DNA of 64,000 bases. Source: Pegoplata infirma. Taxonomy: Eukaryota; Arthropoda; Insecta; Diptera; Anthomyiidae. The translations under genes and the position numbers were made by a program. Positions 45,024 to 57,627 of this stretch are shown in pieces; positions within the stretch are counted from its first letter, which is position 1; the number at the start of each line of letters is the position of its first letter. The notes under the pieces were generated by a model that worked only from the letters and a program-made list of their open reading frames with translations, was not told the DNA's origin and did not search any database. The stretch is from positions 57,296,844 to 57,360,843 of the forward strand of contig OY992540.1 in assembly GCA_963921195.1 (NCBI GenBank). Reading direction: 5' to 3'.

Positions 45024-45804
45024 TAGACTGCCCAGAAAAAAAGCGAAGTTTTTATTTTCTTGGGGGATACCTGCAAATTTTGTTCCTTTTTGTGCAAAAA
45101 AATTTCGGTTTTTTTTTTTGGGATTTTTAAAATAATATCTAGAGGTCGCGATCTCGCGTTTTATAACGATTTATTTTTTTTGAGTTTTTTATTATTTTAA
45201 ATTGTTAAATATGATTAATATGATAAAATATTAATAATTTCAGACAAAAAAAAAATAAATTAAAAATTAAATATCGCTCATTCCATGAGATGTCTCCCAG
45301 CATCTAATCAAATGTTCTTTAATTTATTTGAAATTTCGCACACAGGTACACTATGGAGCAATTAAAAAAAATTCGTTTTTAGTTTCGCGAAAATCCACGA
45401 ATTCTCGAACGCGAATATATTCGCGAATTCACGGATTTTCTCGGAACTAACAACTGATTTATTTTAATAGCTTCATAGTGTTCATGTGTGCAAAATTTCA
45501 AATAAATTAAGGAACATTTGATTAGATGCTGGGAGACATCTCATGGAATGAGCGATATTTAATTTTTAATTTAATTTTTTTTTTGTCTGAAATTATTAAT
45601 ATTTTATCATATTAATCATATTTAACAATTTAAAATAATAAAAAACTCAAAAAAAATAAATCGTTATAAAACGCGAGATCGTGACCTCTAGATATTATTT
45701 TAAAAATCCCAAAAAAAAACCGAAATTTTTTTGCACAAAAAGGAACAAAATTTGCAGGTATCCCCCAAGAAAATAAAAACTTCGCTTTTTTTCTGGGCAG
45801 TCTA
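45024..45804. mobile_element. 781-bp near-perfect palindromic hAT-like MITE
   Basis: TAGACTGCCCAGAAAAAAAG and its complement are the ends. The perfect 8-bp duplication ATATGGAG lies at 45016-45023 and 45805-45812. About the outer 300 bp of each arm match almost base for base, with only a few substitutions and A/T-run length differences. Similarity falls only near the centre (about 45415, around GAATTCTCGAACGCGAATAT). Such identity means recent origin or gene conversion between arms. A transcript would fold into a long double-stranded hairpin. Confidence 0.92.
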
Positions 45805-45819
45805 ATATGGAGTCATCTT

Positions 45820-46095
45820 CTGGTGAATAAAAAAGTTTTTCAACAGCTGGTGAATTAAACAACATAATAATTTGTTATTAAATTTTTTTTATCAATTTAT
45901 TTTATTCAAAAATTTTGTTTCACAAATTTTTTTATAAATTTTTTTCATAAAATTTTTTTTTTTTTATCAAAATTTTTTGATAAAAAAATTTTGTTTTATA
46001 AACAATTTGTTTTAACAACACTTTCTTTCATCTACATTTTTTATTTCGTAAGAAATTTTTTTTTCACACATTTTTTCACCAACTCTGGCCATAGA
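45820..46095. repeat. Low-complexity TTTTTATCAAAATT repeats
   Basis: It resembles 34655-34935, including the preceding AACAGCTGGTGAAT/CCAGCTGCTGAATAAAAG segment. Confidence 0.55.
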
Positions 46096-46984
46096 TTTAC
46101 TTTCCCACCTGTGTTTTATATTTGTTTTTAAGAATAGAAAATTTCTTTAATGAATTTCTTAGAATGGTTCGCCATCAGATTTAAAAAAAAACATTGTTTT
46201 ATAATTTTAGTTTGATATTTCTTTGGAATTTATTCAAATAACTTTTTGTTAGAAAAAAAATCTGTTGAATTCCTACAAATAAAATTCTCCAAATCGAAAT
46301 TCCAGAATATTCGTTTTTCTGTATATTTGATATTAAAGTATGAGATATTTTAATATTAAAGTAAATTAAATGATAACAATCATGATGATTTTTTTATTAT
46401 GTAAAAATATTTTAAATATTCACACATTGTAATGATAACATCGCTGACAAGGATTACCACTAACTCTGTCCCAAATCCGAGTTTACTATGGTTAAATTTG
46501 GAATTTTCACACATTAAAAAAAGTGAGAAACCTTTCCTCACGATAAATAAAGTTAAAAAATAAAAATAGTAATTTTTAACAAGCACATTTTAGGGGCAAT
46601 GGTTTCATAGGTGCACAGTGGGAGAAATGCCTAAAAAGTGTTGGACCGATAGCCCTCAGTTCGGTCTCGAACTTAGTTTTGAAAATTATACCAGTTTACC
46701 CTGCAGTTTGTGATGCTTTATTTAGTCCATTCAGATTTAGATCCGACATAATAATGATACAAATCCCATTACATATGTAGACATTTATTATAAACAAAAA
46801 TAAAAAAAAAATTAAATGTTGTGGTTATTTAATTATGTGTTGGTAGTTACAACTTAACTATTTTTAATAATTTTATCCTATCGTGTTTTGTAGCCATTAT
46901 TAAAAACTTTTACACCAATACAAACAAATGAAAATGCACACATACAAACAAACATGTTAACTTACATAGTTTTGCAAAACTATG
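46096..46984. other. Unassigned AT-rich DNA
   Basis: No gene, RNA or element boundary was recognised. Confidence 0.4.
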
Positions 46985-49299
46985 TACAATAGAGGGGCTC
47001 AATAAAAAAAGTTGTCAACGTAACCATCCGAAAATTAATATTGAAATATTTTATGATAATTCAAAAAATAGTTCGGCTCTACCGATAACCTTCAGGCAGT
47101 TTTTTTAACATAAATATAAAGTATGTCCGTTAGAGTCACTCTAATAATAAAGTGACATTGTCTCTTCAACTAAAAATTATGTGGTACAAATTTGAAGCCA
47201 ATTGGATTTAGTTTATTCGTGGCGCCCGCCGTTTGGGAATTATAAAAATTCAAAAAATATATCTTGATACTCTAAACACGAATATAAAAAAAATTTAAAA
47301 ATCGGTTGAACAATTTTCGAGATATCGCTATTGAAAATTTGAAAAAATGAGTTTAAGTATCTCTATAAAAAAAACATCTAAATTTCTTTCCCTTACCCCT
47401 TTCATAGAGCTTGAGGCAACTTTTAATTTTAAATTAATTGTTCGGATTTGGCTCAAATTAAGTTAATATGAAAGATTGTCAAAAGCTCTATTAAAAGATT
47501 AAGTAAAAGAAATTTGTAAGGTTCTTTTCTGAAATTTTCTTGAACGCAAATTTTAAATAGCGAAAGCTCGAAAACCTTTCTACCGATGTTAAAATTATCG
47601 GATTTTGCTCAAGTTCAAAATTGTTCCAAGCTCTATGAAAGGGTCAAGGAAAAGGAATTTTGAGATTTTTTTTTAAATTTCTTGAACTTACAAGGAGAGT
47701 CTCCCTGATGTCACCCTCCGATCTTCATAAAATTTGGATATGTTTTTTTTTTCTTTTATAATAAATTCTACCTAACCGAAAACTGGTAACAATGACCGCC
47801 GCACTGTGGCGCCTTTTCCCTAAAAGCGTTGCAAAAATCCAAAAATTGACAGAAGAATTTGATAAAATGAATGATTACATCTGATTGAAAACTCCTCACT
47901 GATTATGAATCCAAAAACATTTTTGAAATCGGATAAAAATTATGAATTATAGAGCCACCCAAAGTTGGCAATTTTTCAGTCTGCTGAAAAAAGTTAAAAT
48001 TTAAAAAAAATATATCATCTTTTAAATTGAATTTCAGGCAAACTATGCAACCGATCATTATTTTTTTGGTGTCGTTTGAAAGGTATATTAATTCAAATGA
48101 AACGAAATAAAAAACCGGTTATTTGGTCGAATACTTTGTTTTTAGGAGCAGTTTTGCAAACACACAATATTTCGATCTTTTTTTATATTTGATAGAATAG
48201 AACTAAAAAAGTGACGGTTTGTGACGGGATCTATTAAACAGAGGATGTTAAGTATTTAATACTCTAACTTATTCAATAAAAATTGGGTGCCCGTACTTGC
48301 CCGTGCACATGAAAAAACAAAGAAACTGTAACAACTTTTACTACGAAAAGGAGATATTTTTAAAATATCCTAATAGATTTTGGGCAGTTTTGAGATCCAC
48401 TGGAATTTTTTACCAAGCTTAGTAGATATATTGTTTTTTAATTTATTATTTTGCTTTTTGGCATTTTTTATTTGCTTATAACGCCCCCCAGCGGAATTTT
48501 TTTTTCTGTATGTAACCACTTTGACGAGCTGTAACTCCTGAACGAATTAAGATATTTTAAAAGTTAAAATTTTGTATTTTTAATAAAACAAAGTTAAACA
48601 TAAAAATTGCGAAAAACTTATGTTTCATCTCGGAATTTTAAAATTTTTTTTAATAGACAAAGGTTTGTTTACAAAGGAAGAAACAAACGTTATCTAACAA
48701 GATTTTTAATAAGTTTTTAATTAAAAAAGTCTTAAATTTGTTTAACCCTAGTGAATGATCTGTTAAAATTGAACCAACAGCTAATTTCAAAAAAATAAAA
48801 TTAGTGTTGAATTCTCATTGAGTTTATAGTTCTTTTTTTATGTATTTGAAAGTTTCTAATCAGCTTTTTAAAATTTGCCTATGTTAAGACATAAATATAA
48901 TTGGTTAGTTTAACAGTTGAAACTTTTTTTAAATATATAAGTTTTAAGTAAACTTTTACTTGACACAATTAAAAAATTTCCTTAAAAAAAAAACAAAAAA
49001 AAAAATTCAAGTAAAATTTTAGTTTTATAAATTGAAAATTTACTCAAATTTGTTGGTAAACATTTATTAAATTTTAAATATCAAATGGTTTTCTGGTGAA
49101 AAATTTAGTAATATTTTACTCAGTACTGTTAAAAATTTCCTAATTTTTTTTTTCTTATTTTTTCTCTGTTATATTAGAGTGGTATTTTTTCGAGATATGT
49201 ATTGTGATTATTGTTGCCCTTAGTCTAATCGGCAAGTTAAAAACGCTTGACGAGAATATCAGCGTGCAGATTGACTTAATTTCACGCACAAGAAGTTAC

Positions 49300-49800
49300 A
49301 TTTTTAATGATTTTTAGATTTACAATTTACAACAAAAGAGGTCAAAAGGTGTCACTGTGCACAGTGTCGAAGCGGGCCTATTACAATGCGGATGCGCTTT
49401 TCTTGAAGCTAAAGGAGATAAAATTCAAGTGCGTTTTAAACATTAAAAATGCCTTGATATCTTAAAAACTTATGATTTTTACAATGAAAAAAGTCAAAAC
49501 TAGGCACTGTGCTGCAGTGGGCCAATGGCCATGCGGGCTACTTATTTTAAGCTGAAGGGGTTTCTTTCAAATGCTTTATTAATCTTGATAATATCTTTAT
49601 TACTTTAAAATTTATAATGCTTACAACGAAAAAAGTCAAAATACGACACTGTGCACAGTGCCGCGGCTGGCCTATTACCTTGCGGCTCATATATTTTGAA
49701 GCTAGGGGAGTCTTCTTTCGAATGCTCTTTAAATTTTTAAAATATCTTCATTAGTTCAAAAGTTATGATTTTTGCAACGAAAAAAGTCAAAAGGCGCCAC
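49300..49800. repeat. Local tandem repetition with CACTGTGCACAGTG motif
   Basis: Three diverged units of about 160 bp run AAAAAAGTCAAAA - GGCACTGTGC - GGGCCTATTAC - TTTTGAAGCTA(A/G)GGG. They are seen near 49333, 49490 and 49630, with a fourth start near 49787. Confidence 0.6.
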
Positions 49801-49831
49801 TGTGCGCCGTCTCATTGTAGCGAAAGAACCA

Positions 49832-49905
49832 AGGGTTCTGGTGGGAATCGAACCCAAGACCCCCTCGTTGAAAGGCTAGCACGCTACCAACTAGCCTACG
49901 GGGGC
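49832..49905 (-). tRNA. tRNA-like sequence, probably a pseudogene or SINE head
   Basis: On the minus strand, TAGGCTAGTTGGTAGCG resembles a D arm with A box, and GGGTTCGATTCCCA forms a T arm with B box. The acceptor ends GGCCCCC and CAGAACC do not pair well, and no clean 5-bp anticodon stem is seen. It is unlikely to be a working tRNA. It sits within repeats and may head a SINE of uncertain extent. Confidence 0.45.
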
Positions 49906-50414
49906 CCCTAAAGGCGATCCAAGCCACCCTAGTGAAAAGGCTGTTCACATCCCTTAATTGTGGAACTTCAAAAGTGGTAATTGATTGATATGAGAGAGTA
50001 AAATCTTGAATGGTTATTAAAATGAAGGTGTTTAATTTATTTACAATTTGGATATGTTGTTCAGAACGAAAATAAATTCGACAAGTATTTTTTTTAGCGG
50101 CCATAACTCATATTTTTGGGAAGGTCGCTTTATATGGGGGGAAGTTTACCTTCTTCAGTTTTTACGATTTACGCTAATTCACTCAAAATTAATAAAAGCA
50201 TATTTGGTATCAGATTAAAGGTATTTAAAATACCTATTTCGTGATGCTAACAACGTGCCAAAACAGTAAAAAATTTTTGACTTATTAACAAAAATGTCTT
50301 AACATTTTGGCATTTTACTCAATATAACGAAAAGTTTTTAATGTTTGGATACGATCTTTGCACACGAAAAAAGAATTTTTGAAAGACCTTTCATTTGGTA
50401 TGTAACATGACTAA

Positions 50415-52391
50415 CAAGGGAATTCTCCCTGGTGTCACCCTCCGATCTTCATGAAATTTGGATATGTTGTTAAGAACGAAAATTAATTCGACACGTATTT
50501 TTTTTTTAGCGGCCCAAACTCATTTTTAGGGGGGGTCGATTTGTTTGGGGGGGAAATTGACCTTCTTCAGTTTTTTACAATTTACGCCTATTTAAACAAA
50601 ATTAATATAGGTATGTTTGATATCAGATTAAAGGTATTAAAAATACCTATCTCGTAGTGCTAACAACGCACAGTGCGACATTTGGCCAATCTAGGTGGAC
50701 AAAAATCGAAAAATAAAAGTTGGCGAATTGTTATAATTTAAATGAATGTGACAGCAAACAATCCATATACTATGGAAATAATCATAATATGACGAAAAAA
50801 GTGCTGTTTCATTTGATACAGGAATTTAAAGTCACATCTTGTAATAGACTTTTGAGAAATAAAATATATTTTTGAGCACCATCCCAACTTCAAACACTTA
50901 TAACTTTTTTGCTGTTGTAGTTATAAGTCCATTTCTTTTTTTAAAAATACAATATTTTTAATCTAGTTTTTAAATCCGTGCTCATTTTTTAATTTAATTG
51001 AAAACTTATTGTTGTAATTTATTAAAAACAAAAATTAAAAATTAAAAAAAAAAAAAAGAAAAAAACGAAAACTTCGTTGGAATAAAACTATAGTTTCCTC
51101 ACGCTCCCTCACACGACCTATACATGTGGCAGGTGTTGGAATATCTCTAGTAAGAGATTAAACCATGTTTGCTGGCGATTTTTTGCGATTTATAGAGAAT
51201 TTTAAAGTTTAGTGAACGTCTAAAATGGACTTTTTGCTTGATTTTTTTTTAATTCCAGAGACTTTTAGTTTTAAACTATATGAAAAATACACTTATATTG
51301 CACATAAAATTGAATGATTATGTAAGAATACATTATAATATAAAATGTAATGTGTTATTACACCAAACCCTTGTTTAACGGCATTACATTTTTTTAACGA
51401 TGTTTAGTTTTTGTATAAAATATGGGAAAATTGAATAATTGTTAAATTCGTAGAATTCGCAATGGAATTAAAATAATGAAAACCAAATAACTTTAATTTT
51501 TTGGTTTGAAATTCTAAAATATGAGTGATACAAATCACACGATTTCAATAAATTACTGTACTGCTATTTCTATTTCTATTGTAAAATCGTTTTGTGTGTA
51601 ATAAATTTATAAAACTGCAAATAGTGGGTTGACCACGCCCCTTTTTGTTACAGTATAGAGTTAATTTTACAATGTACATAAGTCAAAAAAGGAAATCTAG
51701 CCCAAGGTTGTCCAAAACAGCTTAAATGTCTGTTATAAAAAAAGTGGGCGTATACCGCCCATCAATAATTGTCTTCGAGGTTATTGTGTACATTTTTTTT
51801 TACAAAATGGTACACAAATAAAAATTTTTTTACAAAATCTCATAAAAATTCTTCAAATTATTTAAGCAATTTCTTAAAAAATAGTTAATTTCCCAAAAAT
51901 GGGCGTGGCAATTGTTCGATTGTTCCAAATTTTGTTGTCAATATTAGTTATGTCCTACATTATTATCAAACCAAATTTCAAGCCAGGATCTTTTAAATTA
52001 GATTTTTGTCCACCTAGATTGGCCAAATGTCGCACTGTGCAACGGGCCGAACAAGTTAATATTTTTCGACTTATTAACAAAAATGTCCTAAAATTTTAGT
52101 ATTTTACTCAATATGACGAAAAGTTGTGTATGTTTGGACACGTTGTTAGCACACGTAGATGGATTTTCCAAAGACCTTTCATTTGGTATGTAGCATGACT
52201 AGGTTTCTTTGCATAATTTAGGAGATAAACGAAAAAAGCTGAAAAATTGCCCTGTCTTCCCCCTCCTTTTTACCCCCTAAATATGAATTTGGGCCGCTAA
52301 AAAAAAATACGTGTCCCTTTATTTTTTCTGCTCTACAAAATAAAACCAATTCCATAAAGATCCGCGTGTGACACTAGGGAGACTTCCCTTG
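50415..52391. mobile_element. Inner CAAGGGAA-ended element, TAA duplication
   Basis: CAAGGGAATTCTCCCTGGTG and the complement of CAAGGGAAGTCTCCCTAGTG form the ends, flanked by TAA at 50412-50414 and 52392-52394. The arms include TTGGCCAATCTAGGTGGACA (50674) and its complement near 52005. The flanking CATGACTAA and GTTTCTTTGTATAAT read as one sequence when the element is removed, and resemble the element's own arm at 52170-52220. It is non-coding. Confidence 0.82.
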
Positions 52392-53040
52392 TAAGTTTCT
52401 TTGTATAATATAGGAGATAAACGCCAAAAACTGAAAAATAACCGTTTCTTCCTCCCTCATTTTCACCCCTAAATATGAATTTGGGCCGCTACAAAATAAT
52501 ACCAATTCCTTGTTAGGAAAAAACCCGCCATTTTGCAAATTTCAAATTGCGATATCTTGAAAACCGTTCTAGCGATTTTTAAATAATTTTCATATTCGTG
52601 TTCGGCGCATCAAAATTCATAATTATAATGATGATGTATCGAAAAATATAATGTTTTTTAAATTTTTTACTTTAAACTTTGACTGACCTCAAATTTGTCC
52701 ACATAAGTTTTGGGACTTTCAAATTCGGAAAAAAAAACTTTTTTGCAACACATAAAATACCTTTGTAATGAACAATTTAGTGACTTAATAAAAAAAATTG
52801 AAAAATAAATTTGATATTTTTTTTGATTCCTAAAATATTTCGGATCACGCGATAAACTCTCGTGAGCTACTTAGATCGCGTCAAAAAAGACTAAAAAAAT
52901 TTGGATTATGACTAGCTCAAGGAAGATTATCGCTAAAGACCAAATATTTTGGGAATCATTATAAATTTTTTTAAAGCTAATTTTCGGACGTTTTCATCTT
53001 AACCTTCTTTCTGCTCTTGTAAGGTGAGTCACTCTAATGT

Positions 53041-53364
53041 ACAACATATTTGTATATGTTTTTAATATTAACGAATATAAATGTGTTAGCATTAAAGTTA
53101 CAAAACGTATGCTAACACTTATATTAACAAACTTTTTCATATGTTTTAATTATAACTGTTTTATTATTATTTTTTTTACACAATTTACTAAAGTATTTAA
53201 TGTATCATACGATTTTTTTAACCAGTTAAATGCTTTATGGGGGTATAAGTAAAAGTAAGATTTTTCAAGAGATTTGAGATAAGAGATAGTGTGGGAGTGA
53301 TAGTAATATACAACTCAATAAAAATGTTAATTATTTTATTCATAAAATATGCAAAGCTAAATCT
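53041..53364. other. Unassigned AT-rich DNA
   Basis: No feature was recognised. Confidence 0.4.
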
Positions 53365-53718
53365 GTAGTGCGATTCAGTAACTTTTTTAACGAAATTATC
53401 GATATCGTTAACTAACGAGAATTGTCACTTGTTTTAACGAATATGTGATTCTATAAAATTTTCAATTAACGACAAGAATTAACGACAAAAATAGTTAATT
53501 TGAAATTTGTTTATTTTGAAATTGTATTGAGAACCGAAAACTTTCGTTAACTTTAACTTCAAAAATTTTTTTGTTGATAAGTTAACGATTGTCAATAACA
53601 ACAAAATTCGGTAGAAAAATGTTATAGAATCGCTTTTAAAGACAATTGTCGATAATAAACGATTTTTGACAATTTAACTACCGATTTTTGTCGTTAAAAA
53701 GTTAGTGAATTGCGCTAC
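53365..53718. mobile_element. 354-bp MITE rich in TTAACGA motifs
   Basis: GTAGTGCGATTCAGTAACTT faces AAGTTAGTGAATTGCGCTAC. CTG lies around both ends when the element is taken from TAGTGCG to CGCTA. The interior repeats TTAACGA/TCGTTAA in both orientations, and an ATCGATATCG core lies near 53399. It has no coding capacity. Confidence 0.72.
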
Positions 53719-54477
53719 TGGTATCATATTCATAGTTTAAAAAAAAGTTAACATTAACCCGCTAAGCGATTAAAGAAAGTAAAATACAGTAGCTAAGAAT
53801 GGTTTATTCCCGTTTTCTTTCAAAGTTTAATTTAAATAGCTGATTTAAATCAGGCTCGCATTTGGGGTGACAATCAAAAAGCGCTGATGTTGGAATGGTT
53901 GACATCTCCGCTTAGCCAACGTTGTCACTTAATTGTTTTCAGATTTCAGTTTAAACAACAAAAATATTTATTTCTGCTAAAAAAACTTGTAAAAAAAATA
54001 ATTTCATAACATTTTCTTTCCCTCAGAAGTTAAATTCCAACATTAACCCGTACACTTAACAGGTTACAAACTAAACTGTTGTTGTATAATAAGTTTTTTG
54101 CTGTTGTTGCAGCAACAAGTGTTATTGTGCTGAAGTTGCTCTACATACTTATAAATTCTATATGCCAGCGAGATTGAGGAAAAGCGAAGTTCATTTAATT
54201 TATTCATTTATCAAGTGTCTGCTTGAAAAGTTTATTTTAAGTGATTTTTTTTTTCATTTTGTTTTAAATGAAAATAAAGCGAAGTTTAGTTGAGTTGATA
54301 TTGTCAGCAGCGGAAGTATGAACAGCAGGAAAGTGTTTAATAAAAATTATTAACAATTTTATACTATGCTGCTCTTTAAGTTTTATTAGAGTATATTTGA
54401 AATATAAGAAAATTTTATTGCTTATATTCAGTCTGTCACTTTTTAATTAGTATAGCTGTTTTGAATAGCAGCAACTA
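53719..54477. other. Unassigned DNA
   Basis: It includes TGTTGTTGCAGCAACAA near 54101-54117, a short palindrome. No gene is visible. Confidence 0.4.
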
Positions 54478-55280
54478 CCCAGCAGAAATAAATCGAGATT
54501 TTGGCGACACAGCATCTGTTTATAGCATACCGTAGCGCATCGAAAGAGCGCTCTTAGGGATGCAGTAAAAGGAAGGGAAAAAAATTTTAATTTTTTTTTA
54601 AGATTTTTTATATAAAACTTATAATGTGTAATTATTTTTGATAAAATTTCACACTTGCTTTCCTTTTTAATATTTTTAACACTTTTTGAATAAAAAAACA
54701 TGAGTTTTAGACAAAGACACATGATTTGACTGCATCATTATTGCGCATTAATCAGCGCTGCAAAGAGCGCTTCAATCATAGCATCTTTGACCGCTGTTCC
54801 CAAAAAAAATCCCATAAAAAATTTGAAAATGAAAATTTCCGATATTTTTTTGATGTTCACTTCCGATTTTTTTTTCATTTTGTTTCACATAAATAAAGTT
54901 TTGTAAAGTAAAACGAATGAATTTTTTTGTTATATTTTTTTAAATTTTAGTTATTTGATTTCAACTTTGAATTTACAGCATCTTTATTCTGCTTAAATCA
55001 GCTCTACAAAGATACATGAATTCACTGCATCTTTAATCTGCTTAAATCAGCGCTAAAAAGATACATGAATTTACAGCATCTTTATTCTGCTTAAATCAGC
55101 GCTCTAAAGACACGTGATTTCAGTGCATCTAAAGAGCGCTGTTTCTGTGTATCCAACTAGCGCTCTAAAGTGGGACATCGCCTTAGGGAATCATGCATGA
55201 ATTCAGCGCAATTGGATGCGCTCCTTTACTCAAGTTCCCCTTCCAAAAGCTGCTGAACGTTCAGCAAAATTTCTGCTGGG
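54478..55280 (+). mobile_element. CCCAGCA-ended element family A, copy 3
   Basis: CCCAGCAGAAATAAATCGAG and AAATTTCTGCTGGG are the ends, with TA on both sides. Both end regions match copies 1 and 2. The middle differs: the TCCAATTATATTT repeats are absent, and a GCATCTTTATTCTGCTTAAATCAGC unit is present about three times. Confidence 0.85.
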
Positions 55281-55359
55281 TAAGAGAAAACTTAATTTGG
55301 AAAACAGAAACAACAGCCTTAACTAAACTTCAAAATTAAACAAGGACAGATGAGTGATT

Positions 55360-56260
55360 TCTCACACTATTGTTCTGAAAATATTTTTAACGAAAAATGT
55401 TTTAGAATCTGAAAATATTTTTATAAGAACATTTTTTTATAAAGTTTTCAGGGTCTTGAAAAAATTAATTGATATTGTTCACATGCCCCTTCAATCAAGT
55501 TTAGGTTTTGTTTCACTCCTCTTTATTTTGAACTATAAAAATCATTAACACGAAAATTCTAGCTGATCCTGTTTTCGAGTTATTGCTAATAATAACACTG
55601 TTCGACAACAAACCCCTTCCAGTGAAACATCCAACTGATTCTTATAGATTTTTCTCTCCTGAATACAAATCTGCCATCCAATTTTTTTTTTTTTAACACG
55701 TACCGTTTTAGAGATATTCGCTATTAAAAGTCAAAAAACAATAATTTCGCACTTTTAGTGGTCCACTGTTACAGATTATTTCACAAATATGACTTTTTTC
55801 ATATAGATTGGACCTTCTGATTCCAAAACTACAATTCAAATTTTTCTGTAATCTTTCATTTTCGAGATATACGAGTTTGAAAATTTTTTTACGAGGAAAT
55901 TTCGAACGCGAATATCTCAAAAACGGAACATCTCAAAAACGGAACATGCTAGAAAAATTCGAATTCCAGTTTTGGAATCAGGAGGTCCAATTTATGTGGA
56001 GCCATGTACTATTTGTTGAAATCAACATAACAATGGACCCCCAATTGTGCGTAATTATTGGTTTAATGACTTTTTAACTGCGAATATCTCTAAAACGGTA
56101 CGTTGTAGAAGAATCAGTTGAATATTTTACTGGAAGGTGTTTGTTGTCGAACAGTGTAATTATTTAGCAATAACTTTGAAAAACAGGGTCAGCTAGGATT
56201 TTCGTGTTAACGATTTTTAAAGGTCAAAATAAAGAGGATTGAAATGCAATTAGCCGATTT
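55360..56260. repeat. Foldback with arms of about 380 bp
   Basis: CACGAAAATTCTAGCTGATC (55551) and CAACAAACCCCTTCCAGTG (55607) are complementary to blocks near 56185 and 56135. The centre is near 55890. Two diverged 35-bp minisatellite units sit on the left edge (55375-55440), while more than thirty are on the right side. Arms made partly of tandem repeats recall Drosophila FB elements. Confidence 0.78.
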
Positions 56261-56269
56261 TTTCACTAA

Positions 56270-57480
56270 TTTAATATTTCTATACGAAAAATGTCTCAGA
56301 ATCTTAGATTTTTTTTTTTTTGTCTCAGAATATCAGAATTTTTCAGTACGACAATTTTTCTATATAAAAAATGTCTCAGAATCTGCGAATTTTTCTATAC
56401 GTAAAATATCTCAGAGTCTGAGAATTTTTCTATACGAAGAATGTCTCAGAATCTGAGAATTTTTCTATACGAAAAACATCTCAGAATTTGATAACTTTTC
56501 TAAACGAAAAATGTCTCAGAATCTGAGAATTGTTGTATATGAAAATTGTCTCAGTATCTGAGAATTATTCTATAAGAAAAATGTCTCAGAATCTGTGAGT
56601 TTTTCTATACGAAAAATGTGTCAGAATCTAAGAATTTTTCTATACGAAAAATGTGTCGGAATCTGAGAATTGTTCTTTACGAAAAATGTATCAGAATCTG
56701 AAAATTTTTCTATACGTAAAATGCCTCAGAATCTAAGAATTTTTCTATACGAAAAATGTCTAAGAATCTGAGAATTTTTCTATACGAAAAATGTCTTAGA
56801 ATTTGAGAAAAATGTTTCTGTACTAAAAATGTCTCAGAATCTGTGAATTTTTCTATACGGAACATGTCTCAAAATCTGAGATTTTTTCTATACAAAAAAT
56901 ATCTCAGAATCTTTGAATTTTTTATCCTACAAAGTCCCATAATGTCTTTAATTATTAAAATTTTTCTTTACGAAAAATATCTCAGAATCTGAGAAATTTT
57001 CTAAACGACAAATGTCTCAGAATCTTCTAAACGATTTTCTAAACGACAAATGTCTCAGAATCTAAAATTTTATCTATATGAAAAAGTTCTCAGATTTTAA
57101 GAATTTTATCTATAGTAAAAATTTCTCGGAGTCTGTGAATTTTTCTGTACGAAGCTTCTCTCGGAATCTGAGTATTTTTCTATATGAAAAATGTCTCAGA
57201 ATCTCAGATTTTTTTTGTCTCAGAATCTGGGAGTTTTTCTACAAGAAAAATGTTCCAGAATTTTTTATACCAAAAATGTCTATGAATCTTATAATTTTTC
57301 TTAACGTATGACAATTTTTCTGTACGAAAAAGTCTTTGAATTTATGAATTTTTCTATACGAAAACTGTTTAAAAATCTAAAAATTTTTCTATATAAAAAA
57401 TGTGTCCGAATCTAAGAATTTTTCTATACGAAAAATGTCTCAAGATCTGAGAATCTTTCTAAACGGAAAATGTTTTTTAT
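56270..57480 (+). repeat. 35-bp minisatellite, about 34 diverged units
   Basis: The unit is near GAATTTTTCTATACGAAAAA followed by TGTCTCAGAATCTGA. Starts at 56421 and 56456 show the 35-bp period. Units vary by point changes and partial deletions. Open frames through it give repeated short peptides and are not genes. Confidence 0.92.
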
Positions 57481-57627
57481 AGGAAAGGACCTTATTGACA
57501 TCCTTTTGTCCTAGTATAACAAAACAAGCAATTTAAAAAAATTTAAGGTAAAATTGGTACCAGGTATAATGACTTTGTGCAGATGTTTGTAACTACCCGA
57601 ATTATTGGTCCAAGACCCACGTTTAAA

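Larger units (their letters stand above)
47690..52512. mobile_element. Outer CAAGG-ended element, TTA duplication (tentative)
   Basis: TTA then CAAGGAGAGTCTCCCTGATG at 47687-47709 pairs with a right end at CAATTCCTTG then TTA (52513-52515). The segments 50045-50260 and 52390-52500 are paralogous to the inner element, as if the family had inserted into its own copy. The right end is decayed, so the boundary is provisional. Confidence 0.5.
46985..53040. repeat. 6-kb compound palindrome
   Basis: TACAATAGAGGGGCTCA at the left faces TGAGTCACTCTAATGTA at the right. The outer arms also share CACGAATATAAAAAAAATTT with TTCATATTCGTG (52590), and TTTTCGAGATATCGCTATTG with its counterpart near 52545. 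Within this lie two further inverted-repeat elements of the CAAGG family (47690-52512 and 50415-52391). The structure looks like elements inserted successively near the centres of older palindromes. There is no coding capacity. Confidence 0.65.

Noticed and set aside
45024..45804. Palindrome as a sequencing or assembly artefact
   Set aside because: The arms differ by a few substitutions and diverge toward the centre, and a perfect 8-bp target duplication flanks the whole, which an artefact would not produce.
49787..50104. 105-codon minus frame with an Arg/Gly-rich end
   Set aside because: The distinctive part is simply translation of the tRNA-like sequence at 49832-49905.
56244..57311. Repetitive peptides at 56.2-57.3 kb as a repeat protein
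   Set aside because: The frames come from the 35-bp minisatellite; the unit length is not a multiple of three, so the reading frame shifts every unit.
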